A stretch of DNA of 64,000 nt, taken from Levilinea sp. (lineage in GTDB: Bacteria; Chloroflexota; Anaerolineae; Anaerolineales; Anaerolineaceae). The stretch spans positions 62,001-126,000 of the forward strand of contig JARKPO010000071.1 of assembly GCA_029975215.1 (NCBI GenBank), read 5' to 3'. Below are positions 9,637 through 18,348 of the stretch, in pieces (position 1 is the first letter of the stretch; every line of letters begins with the position of its first letter). The position numbers and the translations under genes are program-made. A model generated the notes under the pieces. That model worked only from the letters and a program-made list of their open reading frames with translations. It did not search any database and was not told the origin of the DNA.

Positions 9637-10650
9637 TTATCCGGTGGGGTTGGGGCGCGGCTTTTGCCACATCTTTCCGTGAATCACCGCCGCGGCGGCG
9701 ATTAGAACCCATAGGATCAGCAGGCCTACATCTGAGGTGGGCAGGAAGTTGACCATGCAGTTGAAGCTGGCGTGCATCAGGATCATGGCGAACAGGCTGC
9801 CGCCCGAACGCCGGTAGGCCCAGGCCAGGAAAATGGAAAGCAGGATGCGGAAGATGAACCCGCCCAACATGCCGCCCATCAGATCCTGTGTGTAGAAGCC
9901 GTTGAGGTACAGGGGCAGGTGCCAGAGCGACCAGGCAACGGAAACCCACAGGGCGGCTGCCAGCGGGCTGAAACGTTTTTCCAGCTCAGGCTGCAAGAAG
10001 CCGCGCCAACCCGGCTCCTCGTTACCGCCCTGGGCCAAGGCGGTTAGGGTGAAGATCAGGGCATAAAGGGGCAGAGTTTCCTGGACGGATTGCCCCCACA
10101 GGCCGGGGAACTCCACCCCCAAACCCAGCAGGGCGGCCAGCCCCCAGGCCAGCAGGATGAGGGCCGGGTAAAAGAGCAGCGCGACCAGCCCCCATCCCAA
10201 CGAGCGCCCGTGCGGCAGGAGCGAAGCCATGCGTTCGCGCACGGGGGCCTGCGAAGAAAAGGCGCTGGAATAGACCCAGCCGCCCACCGCAGCGGCGGCG
10301 ACCGCCGCCGCCAGCACCGGCACGGTAAGGCGCAGATCGTCGGCCAGGGTGTCCAATGCAGGGACATTGCCCACGGCATAGCGCACGGCAAACACGGCCA
10401 GCAGCAGCGCCGCAAAACCCAGGCCAGCCCACAAACGTTTAAAATGGATGCCGGAGGGGCGGCGGGGGGCTGAAAAGCCCAGTGTCAGCACGCCCGCCAG
10501 GGCCGGGCCGAAGCCGCCGATCATCACCAGGGCGGTGAGCAGCAGCCGGTCACCACGCAGCGGGATGGCTGCCAGCCAGAACAACCAGGTCCAGGCAAAG
10601 TTGATCCCCAGAAAGGTCAGAACAGGGTGGTTATGCAGAAAGGATTTCAT
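9637..10650 (-). CDS. CPBP family intramembrane metalloprotease (Rce1-like)
   Basis: A 337-residue polytopic membrane protein. The three CPBP/Abi motifs are clear: EEPGWRGFL (about 222-230), the first His-containing motif WHLPLYLNG (about 253-261), and a third His in MHASFN (about 303-308). In Rce1 and bacterial relatives the glutamates and histidines activate water inside the membrane to cut CaaX-type or other peptides. About eight hydrophobic helices are visible. ATG 10650 is supported by AAAGGA upstream; the frame is open further but without membrane or motif content. It is the last gene of a five-gene operon and lies 22 bases after the methyltransferase gene. Its co-operonic ICMT-like gene makes a processing pair conceivable. 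Confidence 0.9.
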   Translation of the reverse strand: MKSFLHNHPVLTFLGINFAWTWLFWLAAIPLRGDRLLLTALVMIGGFGPALAGVLTLGFSAPRRPSGIHFKRLWAGLGFAALLLAVFAVRYAVGNVPALDTLADDLRLTVPVLAAAVAAAAVGGWVYSSAFSSQAPVRERMASLLPHGRSLGWGLVALLFYPALILLAWGLAALLGLGVEFPGLWGQSVQETLPLYALIFTLTALAQGGNEEPGWRGFLQPELEKRFSPLAAALWVSVAWSLWHLPLYLNGFYTQDLMGGMLGGFIFRILLSIFLAWAYRRSGGSLFAMILMHASFNCMVNFLPTSDVGLLILWVLIAAAAVIHGKMWQKPRPNPTG

Positions 10651-10672
10651 CCGTTTTCCTTTGATGGTCTGT

Positions 10673-11233
10673 TTATTGTCTGTATTCCGCGTCAAACACG
10701 GCTCCGGCGGCGGTTTTATGGGTGCTAAAATCCTGGCAGCGCAGCCCAGCAGCGGCAGCGAGGGCGGCCAGCTCTGCGGCCTCCAGCCCATGCCCCTGCG
10801 GCTCGCGCAGGTGCAGCCGTCCGTTGGGGCGCAGCCGCCGGGCCAGGGCCTGCATCACCGCTGGGCGTTCATGTGCGGGGATGTCGTGCAGGACGAAGTG
10901 CAGGATCACCCGGTCGAAGGACGCGACGGGCAGGTCTAATTCGGTGATGCGGCCCAGGTGGTAGCTGACATGCCGGTAGGGCCGCAGGGTCTTGCGCAGC
11001 ACCTCCATCCATTTGTGAGAGATGTCCACGCAGGCCAGGTGCCCCTGCTGCACCTGGGCGGCGATGTGGCGGGAACACACCCCAGAGCCAGAGCCGAAGT
11101 CGAGGATGCGCTCCCGCGGGTCGAGGTGCAGATCGCGGACGAAGCTGCGATAATAGGGGGAAAGCAGGGTGTGCCCCAGCGTCAGGGTTAAGAGCATTTC
11201 TAGACGCGTGGGTTCATAGGTGGATAAGGTCAT
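10673..11233 (-). CDS. Class I SAM-dependent methyltransferase
   Basis: A 186-residue soluble protein. The SAM-binding motif I is ILDFGSGSGVCSRH (about 43-56), the acidic post-II residue is in LACVDIS, and motif IV is VILHFVLHDIP (about 109-119). It matches methyltransferase domain 11/25 proteins; the substrate cannot be read from sequence. The N-terminal LGHTLLSPYYRSF suggests a helical lid. It overlaps the preceding 80-residue gene by four bases (ATGA-type coupling) and is followed after 22 bases by the CPBP protease gene, so it is translated as part of the operon. Confidence 0.9.
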   Translation of the reverse strand: MTLSTYEPTRLEMLLTLTLGHTLLSPYYRSFVRDLHLDPRERILDFGSGSGVCSRHIAAQVQQGHLACVDISHKWMEVLRKTLRPYRHVSYHLGRITELDLPVASFDRVILHFVLHDIPAHERPAVMQALARRLRPNGRLHLREPQGHGLEAAELAALAAAAGLRCQDFSTHKTAAGAVFDAEYRQ

Positions 11234-11469
11234 GGGTATTGCTCCAGGGGTGCTGAGGGTTCGCGCTGGACGGAAAGGATCTCTATTCCCAGATCGCGGA
11301 TACGGTTGAAAATGCCGTGCAGTGCGGCCTGATCCATCTCCCCGCTGATTTCGGTGTGACCGAGGGGGGAGCCGGTCACCTGAAAACCTTCAAACCAGCG
11401 CAGCCAGCGGGCGTCCAGGTGACCAGCGATGCAGATGTGGTAAATGTGCGGTTGTTGTTCGGGTGTCAT
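11230..11469 (-). CDS. Small conserved protein of unknown function (79 residues)
   Basis: A short soluble protein. It shows the pattern of a small widespread family: an opening strand HICIAGHLD, then RWFEGFQVT, a middle T-E-I-S-G strand, DQAALHGIF and a closing RDLGIEILSVQRE. That layout is recognisable from many Gram-positive and Chloroflexota genomes, but no function is known to me. It overlaps the methyltransferase gene by four bases and follows the ICMT-like gene by 27 bases. No signal peptide, membrane helix or C-terminal CaaX box is present. Confidence 0.75.
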   Translation of the reverse strand: MTPEQQPHIYHICIAGHLDARWLRWFEGFQVTGSPLGHTEISGEMDQAALHGIFNRIRDLGIEILSVQREPSAPLEQYP

Positions 11470-11496
11470 CAATGGATACCTTTGCGTTCATAGGGT

Positions 11497-12120
11497 TCAG
11501 GCCGGGTTGGATTTCGGCCAGGGCAGGAACATGGAAGTGCGCTGCATGTACTGGCGGTAGGAAGGGCCGAACTCGGCTTCCATCTCGCGCTCTTCGCGGC
11601 GGGCCAGGCGGTAATACAGCACGACCATGATCGGCCACATGATGAGCATGGGCAGGGTGGCCCAATCCAGAAGCATCCCCAGGGTGATAAGCAGGAAGCC
11701 GGTGTACTGCGGGTGGCGGATGTAGGCATAGATGCCGTCGGTGATCAGCTCGCCGCGGCCAGATTCGCGGCTCCAATAGCGGCGGTAGACTTCTCTCCAG
11801 CCCAACACCACCAGCACAATCCCCAGCAAGGCCAGGACGGTGCCGATGTACATGCCCAGGTGGCCGAACTGCGCCACCAGGGTGTGGCCCCAGAGGAAGC
11901 CTTCGGGGATAGAGGTTCCAAACACCCAGGCGAGGATGTACATACTCATGGGGATGCCGAACATTTCGAAGGCCATGGCCACCATGAAGGCCAGGTAAAC
12001 GCTGGCAGGCTTGCGCTGGCTTTTCTTATAGAAGGGGGTAAAGAGCAGGAAGACAGCGCCTAACAAGGCCCAGATGATGACATAACCCCATTGACCAAAG
12101 TGACTCATTGTTGTTTCCAT
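11497..12120 (-). CDS. ICMT/PEMT-like membrane methyltransferase
   Basis: A 207-residue protein with five or so membrane helices. The C-terminal region carries the isoprenylcysteine carboxyl methyltransferase/phospholipid methyltransferase signature: GIYAYIRHPQYTGFLL (about 136-151), followed by a conserved REEREMEAEFGPSYRQY segment (about 180-196). In the family these residues bind SAM at the membrane face. The substrate may be a prenyl-cysteine, a phospholipid amine or a small lipid. GGAG lies upstream of ATG 12120. It is the second gene of the operon that ends with a CPBP protease. Confidence 0.85.
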   Translation of the reverse strand: METTMSHFGQWGYVIIWALLGAVFLLFTPFYKKSQRKPASVYLAFMVAMAFEMFGIPMSMYILAWVFGTSIPEGFLWGHTLVAQFGHLGMYIGTVLALLGIVLVVLGWREVYRRYWSRESGRGELITDGIYAYIRHPQYTGFLLITLGMLLDWATLPMLIMWPIMVVLYYRLARREEREMEAEFGPSYRQYMQRTSMFLPWPKSNPA

Positions 12121-12156
12121 GATTTTTTCTCCGAATAGAAAGTTATTTGAGGCCGA

Positions 12157-12678
12157 TTAGCGCAGCGAAACCAGGAAGGTGAGGACGGCATCCGTATTCC
12201 AGCGGCCCAACGGTTGGGAAAAAAACACCAGGGCGGGGCCGCCTTTTCCGGTGAAGGCTGCAGTGGCCTGGCGGTAGCGGGCGCCTTCTGAATTGACGCC
12301 TTCGGACAGGATCAGAGCGGTTTCTTCGCCGCGCAGGGTGATGGTGCGGGTTTCCAGCACGGTGGTGCGGGTTTGCGCATCCTGGGTGTTGGGGACCATC
12401 TGGCCGAGCATACGGGTGAGTTGATCAGCGTCCTGCGGGTCGCTGGACTGGATCAGGTACAGGTGGCTGTTTTCACCCTGCACGGTGTAAGACACCAGAA
12501 GGTAGCCTTTCAGCGACGCACTGAACTCTGGGATAAAGCCTGCGGGGGGCTCAAAATCGGCAATTTGGGCGGCGTCCTGGGTTACCTGATCGACGTCTGT
12601 ATTGATCGTGATCTCCATACTGCAGGCGGTCAGGCTCAGGATGAGGGCGGCAAAGATCAGCCAAAAAATAGGTTTCAT
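12157..12678 (-). CDS. Putative lipoprotein
   Basis: A 173-residue secreted protein. The N terminus is a lipoprotein signal with lipobox LTAC and Cys at residue 19, so it should be anchored in the membrane. The rest is a mixed alpha/beta domain (ITLRGEETALILSEG near 111-125) with no recognised family. It is the first gene of the 12678-9637 operon; AAGGAG lies five bases before ATG 12678. The preceding intergenic region carries three direct TAGGTT repeats at 12-base spacing. Function is unknown. Confidence 0.8.
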   Translation of the reverse strand: MKPIFWLIFAALILSLTACSMEITINTDVDQVTQDAAQIADFEPPAGFIPEFSASLKGYLLVSYTVQGENSHLYLIQSSDPQDADQLTRMLGQMVPNTQDAQTRTTVLETRTITLRGEETALILSEGVNSEGARYRQATAAFTGKGGPALVFFSQPLGRWNTDAVLTFLVSLR

Positions 12679-12767
12679 GGGATTCTCCTTCTGTTTGAAA
12701 CAAGGTTTGATTGATTAGAACGGCCTAAGTTTAGGCGCAGAGGGAGGTTTTGTCCCCTACCCGCAGA

Positions 12768-12797
12768 TAGGTTTGTGGGTAGGTTAGCAGGTAGGTT
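12768..12797 (-). promoter_or_regulatory. Three direct repeats upstream of the lipoprotein-CPBP operon
   Basis: TAGGTT occurs at 12768-12773, 12780-12785 and 12792-12797, each 12 bases apart (AACCTA on the minus strand). The array lies about 90-120 bases before ATG 12678 and just after the gene for a MalT-like activator. Activators of this class often bind direct repeats, so this is a candidate binding site. Confidence 0.4.
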
Positions 12798-12805
12798 AAA
12801 TCAAA

Positions 12806-12823
12806 CAGCCGCCGAGGCGGCTG
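12806..12823 (-). terminator. Terminator of the MalT-like regulator gene
   Basis: CAGCCGCC (12806-12813) pairs with GGCGGCTG (12816-12823) with a two-base centre, so the actual loop must be slightly larger. On the minus strand TTTGATTT follows. It lies 26 bases beyond the regulator stop. Confidence 0.55.
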
Positions 12824-12848
12824 GGCGGCTGGGTGGGGGAGAAGAGAC

Positions 12849-15482
12849 CTAAAAGCCCAATTCTCTGGCGCGGGCGATGGCCTGGGGGCGGTTTTTGGCC
12901 CCCAGCTTTTGCAGGACGTTGTGCACGTGCCATTTGGCCGTGCCCACGCTGATGAACAGCTGGCCGGCAATTTCCTGGTTGGATTGCCCTTGCATGATCA
13001 GGGCCAGCACGCGCAGTTCCTGTTCGCTGAGCGGGTCGGGCAGCACGTTGGGGGAGGCCGGGGTGGGGACCGGCTGCCCAGGAAAGGCAGCCAGGAGCGC
13101 ATCGGCCCATTCGGGGGCCTGGGGACGTACTAGGCGAAGCAGCTCCTGCATGGGCGGACCCTCATCCAGGAAGAGGCGGGTGTACCCCTCAGGGGCGGCC
13201 AGCCGCAGCGCCTGGAGCATGTACTCCAACGCGGGTTGGATTTCGCGGCGGGCGTGACAGCAGCGCGCCAGGAGCAGGGCGGCCTCGATGACAGTCTGAT
13301 TTTCTCCGAAACGCTGTGCTTGTTCCAGAATGGGCTCCAGGACAGGAGGGATGTCGTTCCACGCGCCCGCGGCCAGCAGCATGCGCGCCAGGGTCAGGTC
13401 ACCAAAGGTGAAGGAGACGGCGGCGCGCGCTGCCCGGTAATCTGCAGCCCATTTTTCAGCGGCAGCCAGGCGGCCGGTGTGGAGGTGCAGCCGAGCGAGG
13501 TATGCCCCGGCAAAATGGTCTAGATGGGGCAGGTTGTAGGCGGTGAGCAGGGTGCGAATGGACTGAACAGCCGCTTCGGCCTCGTCCAGGCGATTTTGCA
13601 GGGTGTATAGGCGGGCCAGAAAGGCCAACCCCGCGATGACATCATCCGTCAGCCCGCCCCGACGCGCCAGGGCGGTGCCTTCTTCCAGCAGACTCTGGGC
13701 TGCGTCTAATTGATTGCGCTCTAAGAGGATGCTGCCGAGGATGATTTTAGCCAGTCCGAGGGGTGGGAAGGGGTTTTTTTCTGCGGCGGCGATGGCTTCC
13801 CGACAAATCTGTTCCGCGCGCCTCAGGCAGCCGCGCCGGATTTCGAGCTGGGCGGCGGCGCAGCGGGCGTGGATGGCCAGGAACAGAACCCCGGCCATTT
13901 CGGCTTCTTCGCTGGCGCGCAGATAATGGGTGAGGGCAGCTTCAAATTGGCCACTGCGTTCATGCACCAGCCCCAGGCTATAAGAAGCGCGTGCATGGCC
14001 CAGATGGTGATGGGGTGAAAGGCGCTTCTGCCCGGCGGTGGTTTCTTCCAGCGCTAAAGGCAGCTGCCCGCGCACGGCGAAGACAGCGCCGAGGTAGATA
14101 TGCGCCAGAGCGCGCATTTCTTCCACTTCCTCTGAGGGCGGCAGAGCCTGGAGGGCTTCTACGGTTTGGGCGATACATTTTTCTGCCTGATCAAAGCGCC
14201 CGCACAGGTACAGAATGCGCGATGCGTTCAAGCTGAGCTGCGGGCGGCTGCGCAGAGCCTGGGCGGGGAGGGCTTCTAACCAGGAGGACAGCAGGGCGAC
14301 ATTGCCGTCAGACCAGGTGGTTTCGCGATCCAACGCGTGCTGGATGATCTCGGCGGCGAAATCCGACTGTCCGCTGGCCAGGGCATAGCGTACGGCTTCA
14401 AAGGAGGATCCCTGGGCCTCGTGCCACAGGGCGGCTTTGCGCTGCAGCTCAGCCGCTTCAGCAGGGGAAAGACTGGTGCGCAGATAATCGGCGAAGAGGT
14501 GATGGTAGCGGTACCAGCCGCGCTGGTCGTCCAGCGGGATGATGAAGAGGTTGGCCTGTTCCAGATGGTTGAGCAAAGCCTGGCTGTTGACCTGACCGGT
14601 GAGGGCTTCACAGATCGAGGCGTTGAGCCGGTCGAGGACGGAGGTCTGGATCAAAAAGCGCTGGAGCTCTTCGTTTTGCTGGTGCAGGACCTCTTCGGCC
14701 AGATAATCCAACACATAGCGGTGGCTGCCGCGGAAGGTTTCCACAAAGACCTGCGGGTCGCTGCGATTTTGCAGGGCCAAGGCGGCCAACTGCAGCCCCA
14801 CTGCCCAGCCCTCGGTGCGCGTTTCCAGAGCCTGCAGGGTCTCGGCGGGCATGGGGCTGCGTGTGGTTTGGGTGAAGAACTGGTGGGCTTCCTGGGGGGT
14901 AAAGCGCAGATCCTGGGCGCGGATTTCGGTCATCTGCTGGCGGGCGCGCAGACGTGCCAGGGGCAGGGGCGGGTCTGCGCGGGTGGTGAGGATCCAATGG
15001 AAATGGGGTGGGTGGTGATCCAGGCAGTATTCCAACGCCTCATGAATTTCGGGGCGGGTGATGACATGGTAATCGTCCAGCACCAGGCACACCGGCTGTT
15101 GAAGGGCGGCCAATTCGTTGAGCCAGGCATCCAACACGGCGGCCGGTGAGGCACTGCGCATCATCTGCAACAGGTTTTGGGCGCCGCAGCCCAGGTTGGC
15201 ATCCTGGCGGCACAGGGCGGCGACGGCGTAGCTTAAGAAGCGGCCCACGTCGTTATCGGCATCATCCAAAGACAGCCAGGCAGTTTTTGCGCAGTTTTGG
15301 CTGCTGTGGATCCATTCTGTCACCAGGGTGGTTTTGCCGTAACCCGCCGGGGCCGAGATGAGTGTCAGACTGTGCCCCTCTTCCAAACCAGCCTGAAGAC
15401 GCTGCACCAGGCGCGGACGGCGAATGCTGGCCGGGCGCCAGGGGGGAATGTGAAATTTGGTTTCAAGGAAGGTCTGGTTCAT
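12849..15482 (-). CDS. MalT-like LuxR family transcriptional activator (LAL type)
   Basis: An 877-residue STAND-class regulator. The N-terminal opening ETKFHIPPWRP leads to the Walker A box SAPAGYGKTTLV (about 42-53) and a Walker B region CLVLDDYH (about 134-141). A long middle region of TPR-like helical repeats follows (about 380-780), probably the ligand sensor. A C-terminal LuxR helix-turn-helix (LSEQELRVLALIMQGQSNQE and onward, about 815-870) binds DNA. Such proteins need ATP and an inducer to multimerise and activate promoters. The start is ATG 15482; GTG 15488 is possible. It is divergent from the 15643 gene and lies just upstream of, and in line with, the 12678-9637 operon, either of which may be its target. 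Confidence 0.92.
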   Translation of the reverse strand: MNQTFLETKFHIPPWRPASIRRPRLVQRLQAGLEEGHSLTLISAPAGYGKTTLVTEWIHSSQNCAKTAWLSLDDADNDVGRFLSYAVAALCRQDANLGCGAQNLLQMMRSASPAAVLDAWLNELAALQQPVCLVLDDYHVITRPEIHEALEYCLDHHPPHFHWILTTRADPPLPLARLRARQQMTEIRAQDLRFTPQEAHQFFTQTTRSPMPAETLQALETRTEGWAVGLQLAALALQNRSDPQVFVETFRGSHRYVLDYLAEEVLHQQNEELQRFLIQTSVLDRLNASICEALTGQVNSQALLNHLEQANLFIIPLDDQRGWYRYHHLFADYLRTSLSPAEAAELQRKAALWHEAQGSSFEAVRYALASGQSDFAAEIIQHALDRETTWSDGNVALLSSWLEALPAQALRSRPQLSLNASRILYLCGRFDQAEKCIAQTVEALQALPPSEEVEEMRALAHIYLGAVFAVRGQLPLALEETTAGQKRLSPHHHLGHARASYSLGLVHERSGQFEAALTHYLRASEEAEMAGVLFLAIHARCAAAQLEIRRGCLRRAEQICREAIAAAEKNPFPPLGLAKIILGSILLERNQLDAAQSLLEEGTALARRGGLTDDVIAGLAFLARLYTLQNRLDEAEAAVQSIRTLLTAYNLPHLDHFAGAYLARLHLHTGRLAAAEKWAADYRAARAAVSFTFGDLTLARMLLAAGAWNDIPPVLEPILEQAQRFGENQTVIEAALLLARCCHARREIQPALEYMLQALRLAAPEGYTRLFLDEGPPMQELLRLVRPQAPEWADALLAAFPGQPVPTPASPNVLPDPLSEQELRVLALIMQGQSNQEIAGQLFISVGTAKWHVHNVLQKLGAKNRPQAIARARELGF

Positions 15483-15642
15483 GCGCACACTCTACAGGAC
15501 ATGGGTTAATTATAGAGGCGAACGTGCGCTTTTGGGAGCAAAGGGCTGCGGAAATCCCCATTTTATCAAAACGGGTGTACGCTTAATCATAACGACAACA
15601 CGACGTCTACCGACAGTCTCCGCGGTAGAGAACGGAAGGCAT

Positions 15643-18348
15643 ATGCGCGATTCAATTCACGTCGAAACAAAATGGGTACTGCCTTTGGATTCAGAATTGG
15701 CAGACCTGGCATCCGCTGGCGGCAAGGGAGCCAGTTTGGCGCGCATGCGGCGGGCGGGTTTTCCGGTGCCGGAAGGTTTTCTGGTGCACACTCTGGCCTA
15801 TCGGGAGTTCCTGCGCATCAACCAACTGGGTGAGGTCATTCACGGGCTGTTGGAAGGGTTAGACGCGCAGTCACCGGACGCCCTGGAGGCGGCCTCGGCC
15901 CAAATCCGTGCGCGGTTCCGGGCGGGGCAGCTGCCGCCGGGGTTGGCCGAGGAAGTGCGGGATGCGCTGGCACGCATGCCTGGGGCGGCGGTGGCAGTGC
16001 GTTCTTCAGCTACCGCGGAAGATTTGCCGGAAATGTCTTTTGCTGGGCAGCAGGACACCTTTTTGAATGTGGTGGGAGCCGAGGCGGTGCTGCGGGCGGT
16101 GGCGGACTGCTGGGGCAGCCTGTGGACGGCGCGGGCCATTGGTTACCGTATGCGTAATCAGGTGCCGCAGTTGGAAACCGCCCTGTGCGTGGTGGTGCAG
16201 CGCATGGTAGAAAGCCAGGCTTCCGGTGTGCTCTTCACCGCCAATCCGCTGACGGGCTTGCGTTCACAAACCGTGATTGAGGCCGCGTTGGGCCTGGGCG
16301 AAGCCCTGGTCTCGGGGCAGGTGGAGCCGGATCAATACGTGGTAGAGCCGCGAACCGGACGTATCCTCTCTAAAACCCTGGGACGCAAAGAGGTGTCCAT
16401 CCACGGGCAGACCGGCGGCGGAACGCACACTCAGCATGAGGACCGCAGCCAGGAACAGGCTCTGCCGGATGCGGCCATTTTGGAATTGGCCGCATGGGGT
16501 CAGCGGACTGCGGAGCTGTACGGCTTTCCGCAGGATGTGGAATGGGCCTGGGCGGAGGAAAAGCTGTATTTGCTGCAATCCCGCCCGATCACATCCTTGT
16601 TTCCCCTCCCCGAAGGGATGAGCGAAGAACCGCTGCGGGTGATGTTCTCTTTTGCGGCGGTGCAGGGCATGTACGACCCCATCACCCCCACGGGACGTAG
16701 TTTTATGGTGCTGTTGGTGCAGGCGCTGTCTACTCTGTACGGCATTCGCGTGACCGAGACCAGCCAAAATGTGCTCTTCAGCGCGGGCGAGCGCTTGTGG
16801 GCCAACATCACTGCCCTGGCATCCAATTCGGTGGGGCGCAAGGTGCTGCCGATCATTTTTGATTATGTAGAGCCCACAGTAAAGCAGGCTCTGGCGCAAA
16901 TTTGGGAGGATCCGCGTTTGCAGCCCAAACGCGCGGGGGTGAGCCTGCGCGCCAGGCTGCAAATTGCCCGTGCTGCGATCCCTGTGGCGGCAAATGTGTT
17001 CCTGAATATGGCGGCTCCGGTGCAGCGGCGGGCGGCGCTGATCCAATTTGGTGAACGCATGCTGAAGGACCTGCAAGACCGCTTTACGCGGGTGACGGGG
17101 GACCGCTGGCAAAAGCTGAACCTGCGGGTGGAGGTGGTGTACGGATTTGTCTTGAGCAAAATTCCACGCATGTTCCGGCGGTTTGTTTCGGGCGTGGCCA
17201 GCGGCATGGCCGCCTGGCGGCTTTTGGATATGCTTTCTTCCAGGGCGGTGGACCAGCCGGATTTGATCCTGGAAGTCACACGCGGGATGCCCAATAACCC
17301 GACCACCGAGATGGATTTGCGCCTGTGGAAGATCGCGCAGCGGCTGCGGAGTGATTCAGAGGCGCGCCAGGCGTTTGCCCAGTTCAGCCCCCAGGAACTC
17401 GCCGAGCGCTACCAGCACAGAGAACTGCCGCCCAGCCTTCAAAACGACGCGGCGGAATTTTTGGCGGCATACGGTGCCCGCGGCTACGGTGAAATTGACC
17501 TGGGGCACACCCGTTGGGCTGAGGACCCCACGCATGTGTTTGAGATGCTCTCCAGTTTTATGCAAATCGAAGACGAATCCCTGGGGCCGGATGTGGTCTT
17601 TGCGCGCGGGGCGGAACGCGCCCAGCAGGCCATTGAGCAGGTGGCGCAGCGCGTGCGGCAGCGGCACGGCTGGCTGCGGGAGCGACTGGTGCGCTTCTTG
17701 GCTGGGCGGGCACGTCAATGGTTGGGGATGCGCGAGGCTCCCAAATTCCTGATTGTGCGCTATTTGTGGATGATTCGCCAGGAACTGCTGCAAAGCGGTC
17801 AGGAGTTAGCCGCCGCCGGAGATTTGGAGCGGGCGGAGGACATTTTCTTCCTGACCCTGTCGGAGATGCGTCAATGGGCCCAGCAGAATGACCCCGCCTG
17901 GCGGGATAGGGCCGCCCAGCGGCGGGAAACCTTTGAACGGGAGCGTAAGCGGCGGCAGATCCCCCGTTTGCTGCTGAGCGACGGGCGCGCCTTTTTCGAT
18001 GGTATGTTCGCAGCGGAACAGACGGAAAACGTCATCAGCGGCAGCCCGGTATCGCCCGGCATTGTGGAAGGGAATGTGCGCGTGGTCTTAGACCCACGGC
18101 AAGCGGGTTTACAGCCGGGAGAAATTTTGGTGTGTCCGGGCACCGACCCCTCGTGGACACCGCTTTTCCTTTCTGCGGGGGGGCTGGTGATGGAGATGGG
18201 CGGCATGATGACCCACGGCGCGGTGGTGGCGCGCGAATACGGCATTCCGGCGGTGGTGGGCGTGGACCGCGCTACGCACCGCCTGCACGATGGTCAGCGT
18301 ATTCGGGTGAATGGTTCGAATGGGCGGATTGAGCTGCTCGATCTTTAG
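15643..18348 (+). CDS. Rifampin-phosphotransferase/PEP-synthase-like dikinase
   Basis: A 901-residue enzyme. The N-terminal ATP-grasp domain (about 1-320) has GGKGASLARM, the AVRSSATAEDLPEMSFAGQ ATP-binding stretch (about 114-132) and an LLQSRPIT end. The C-terminal swivelling phosphohistidine domain (about 800-895) has the transferable His in GGMMTHGAVVARE. The PEP-binding TIM barrel of true PEP synthase is missing; instead there is a long helical middle domain (about 330-790). That order, and the size near 870-900, match rifampin phosphotransferase and related dikinases, which phosphorylate a small hydroxylated substrate using ATP. GGAAGG precedes ATG 15643. Its 3' end overlaps the convergent GAF gene by 77 bases. 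It could equally modify a metabolite other than rifampin. Confidence 0.85.
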   Translation: MRDSIHVETKWVLPLDSELADLASAGGKGASLARMRRAGFPVPEGFLVHTLAYREFLRINQLGEVIHGLLEGLDAQSPDALEAASAQIRARFRAGQLPPGLAEEVRDALARMPGAAVAVRSSATAEDLPEMSFAGQQDTFLNVVGAEAVLRAVADCWGSLWTARAIGYRMRNQVPQLETALCVVVQRMVESQASGVLFTANPLTGLRSQTVIEAALGLGEALVSGQVEPDQYVVEPRTGRILSKTLGRKEVSIHGQTGGGTHTQHEDRSQEQALPDAAILELAAWGQRTAELYGFPQDVEWAWAEEKLYLLQSRPITSLFPLPEGMSEEPLRVMFSFAAVQGMYDPITPTGRSFMVLLVQALSTLYGIRVTETSQNVLFSAGERLWANITALASNSVGRKVLPIIFDYVEPTVKQALAQIWEDPRLQPKRAGVSLRARLQIARAAIPVAANVFLNMAAPVQRRAALIQFGERMLKDLQDRFTRVTGDRWQKLNLRVEVVYGFVLSKIPRMFRRFVSGVASGMAAWRLLDMLSSRAVDQPDLILEVTRGMPNNPTTEMDLRLWKIAQRLRSDSEARQAFAQFSPQELAERYQHRELPPSLQNDAAEFLAAYGARGYGEIDLGHTRWAEDPTHVFEMLSSFMQIEDESLGPDVVFARGAERAQQAIEQVAQRVRQRHGWLRERLVRFLAGRARQWLGMREAPKFLIVRYLWMIRQELLQSGQELAAAGDLERAEDIFFLTLSEMRQWAQQNDPAWRDRAAQRRETFERERKRRQIPRLLLSDGRAFFDGMFAAEQTENVISGSPVSPGIVEGNVRVVLDPRQAGLQPGEILVCPGTDPSWTPLFLSAGGLVMEMGGMMTHGAVVAREYGIPAVVGVDRATHRLHDGQRIRVNGSNGRIELLDL

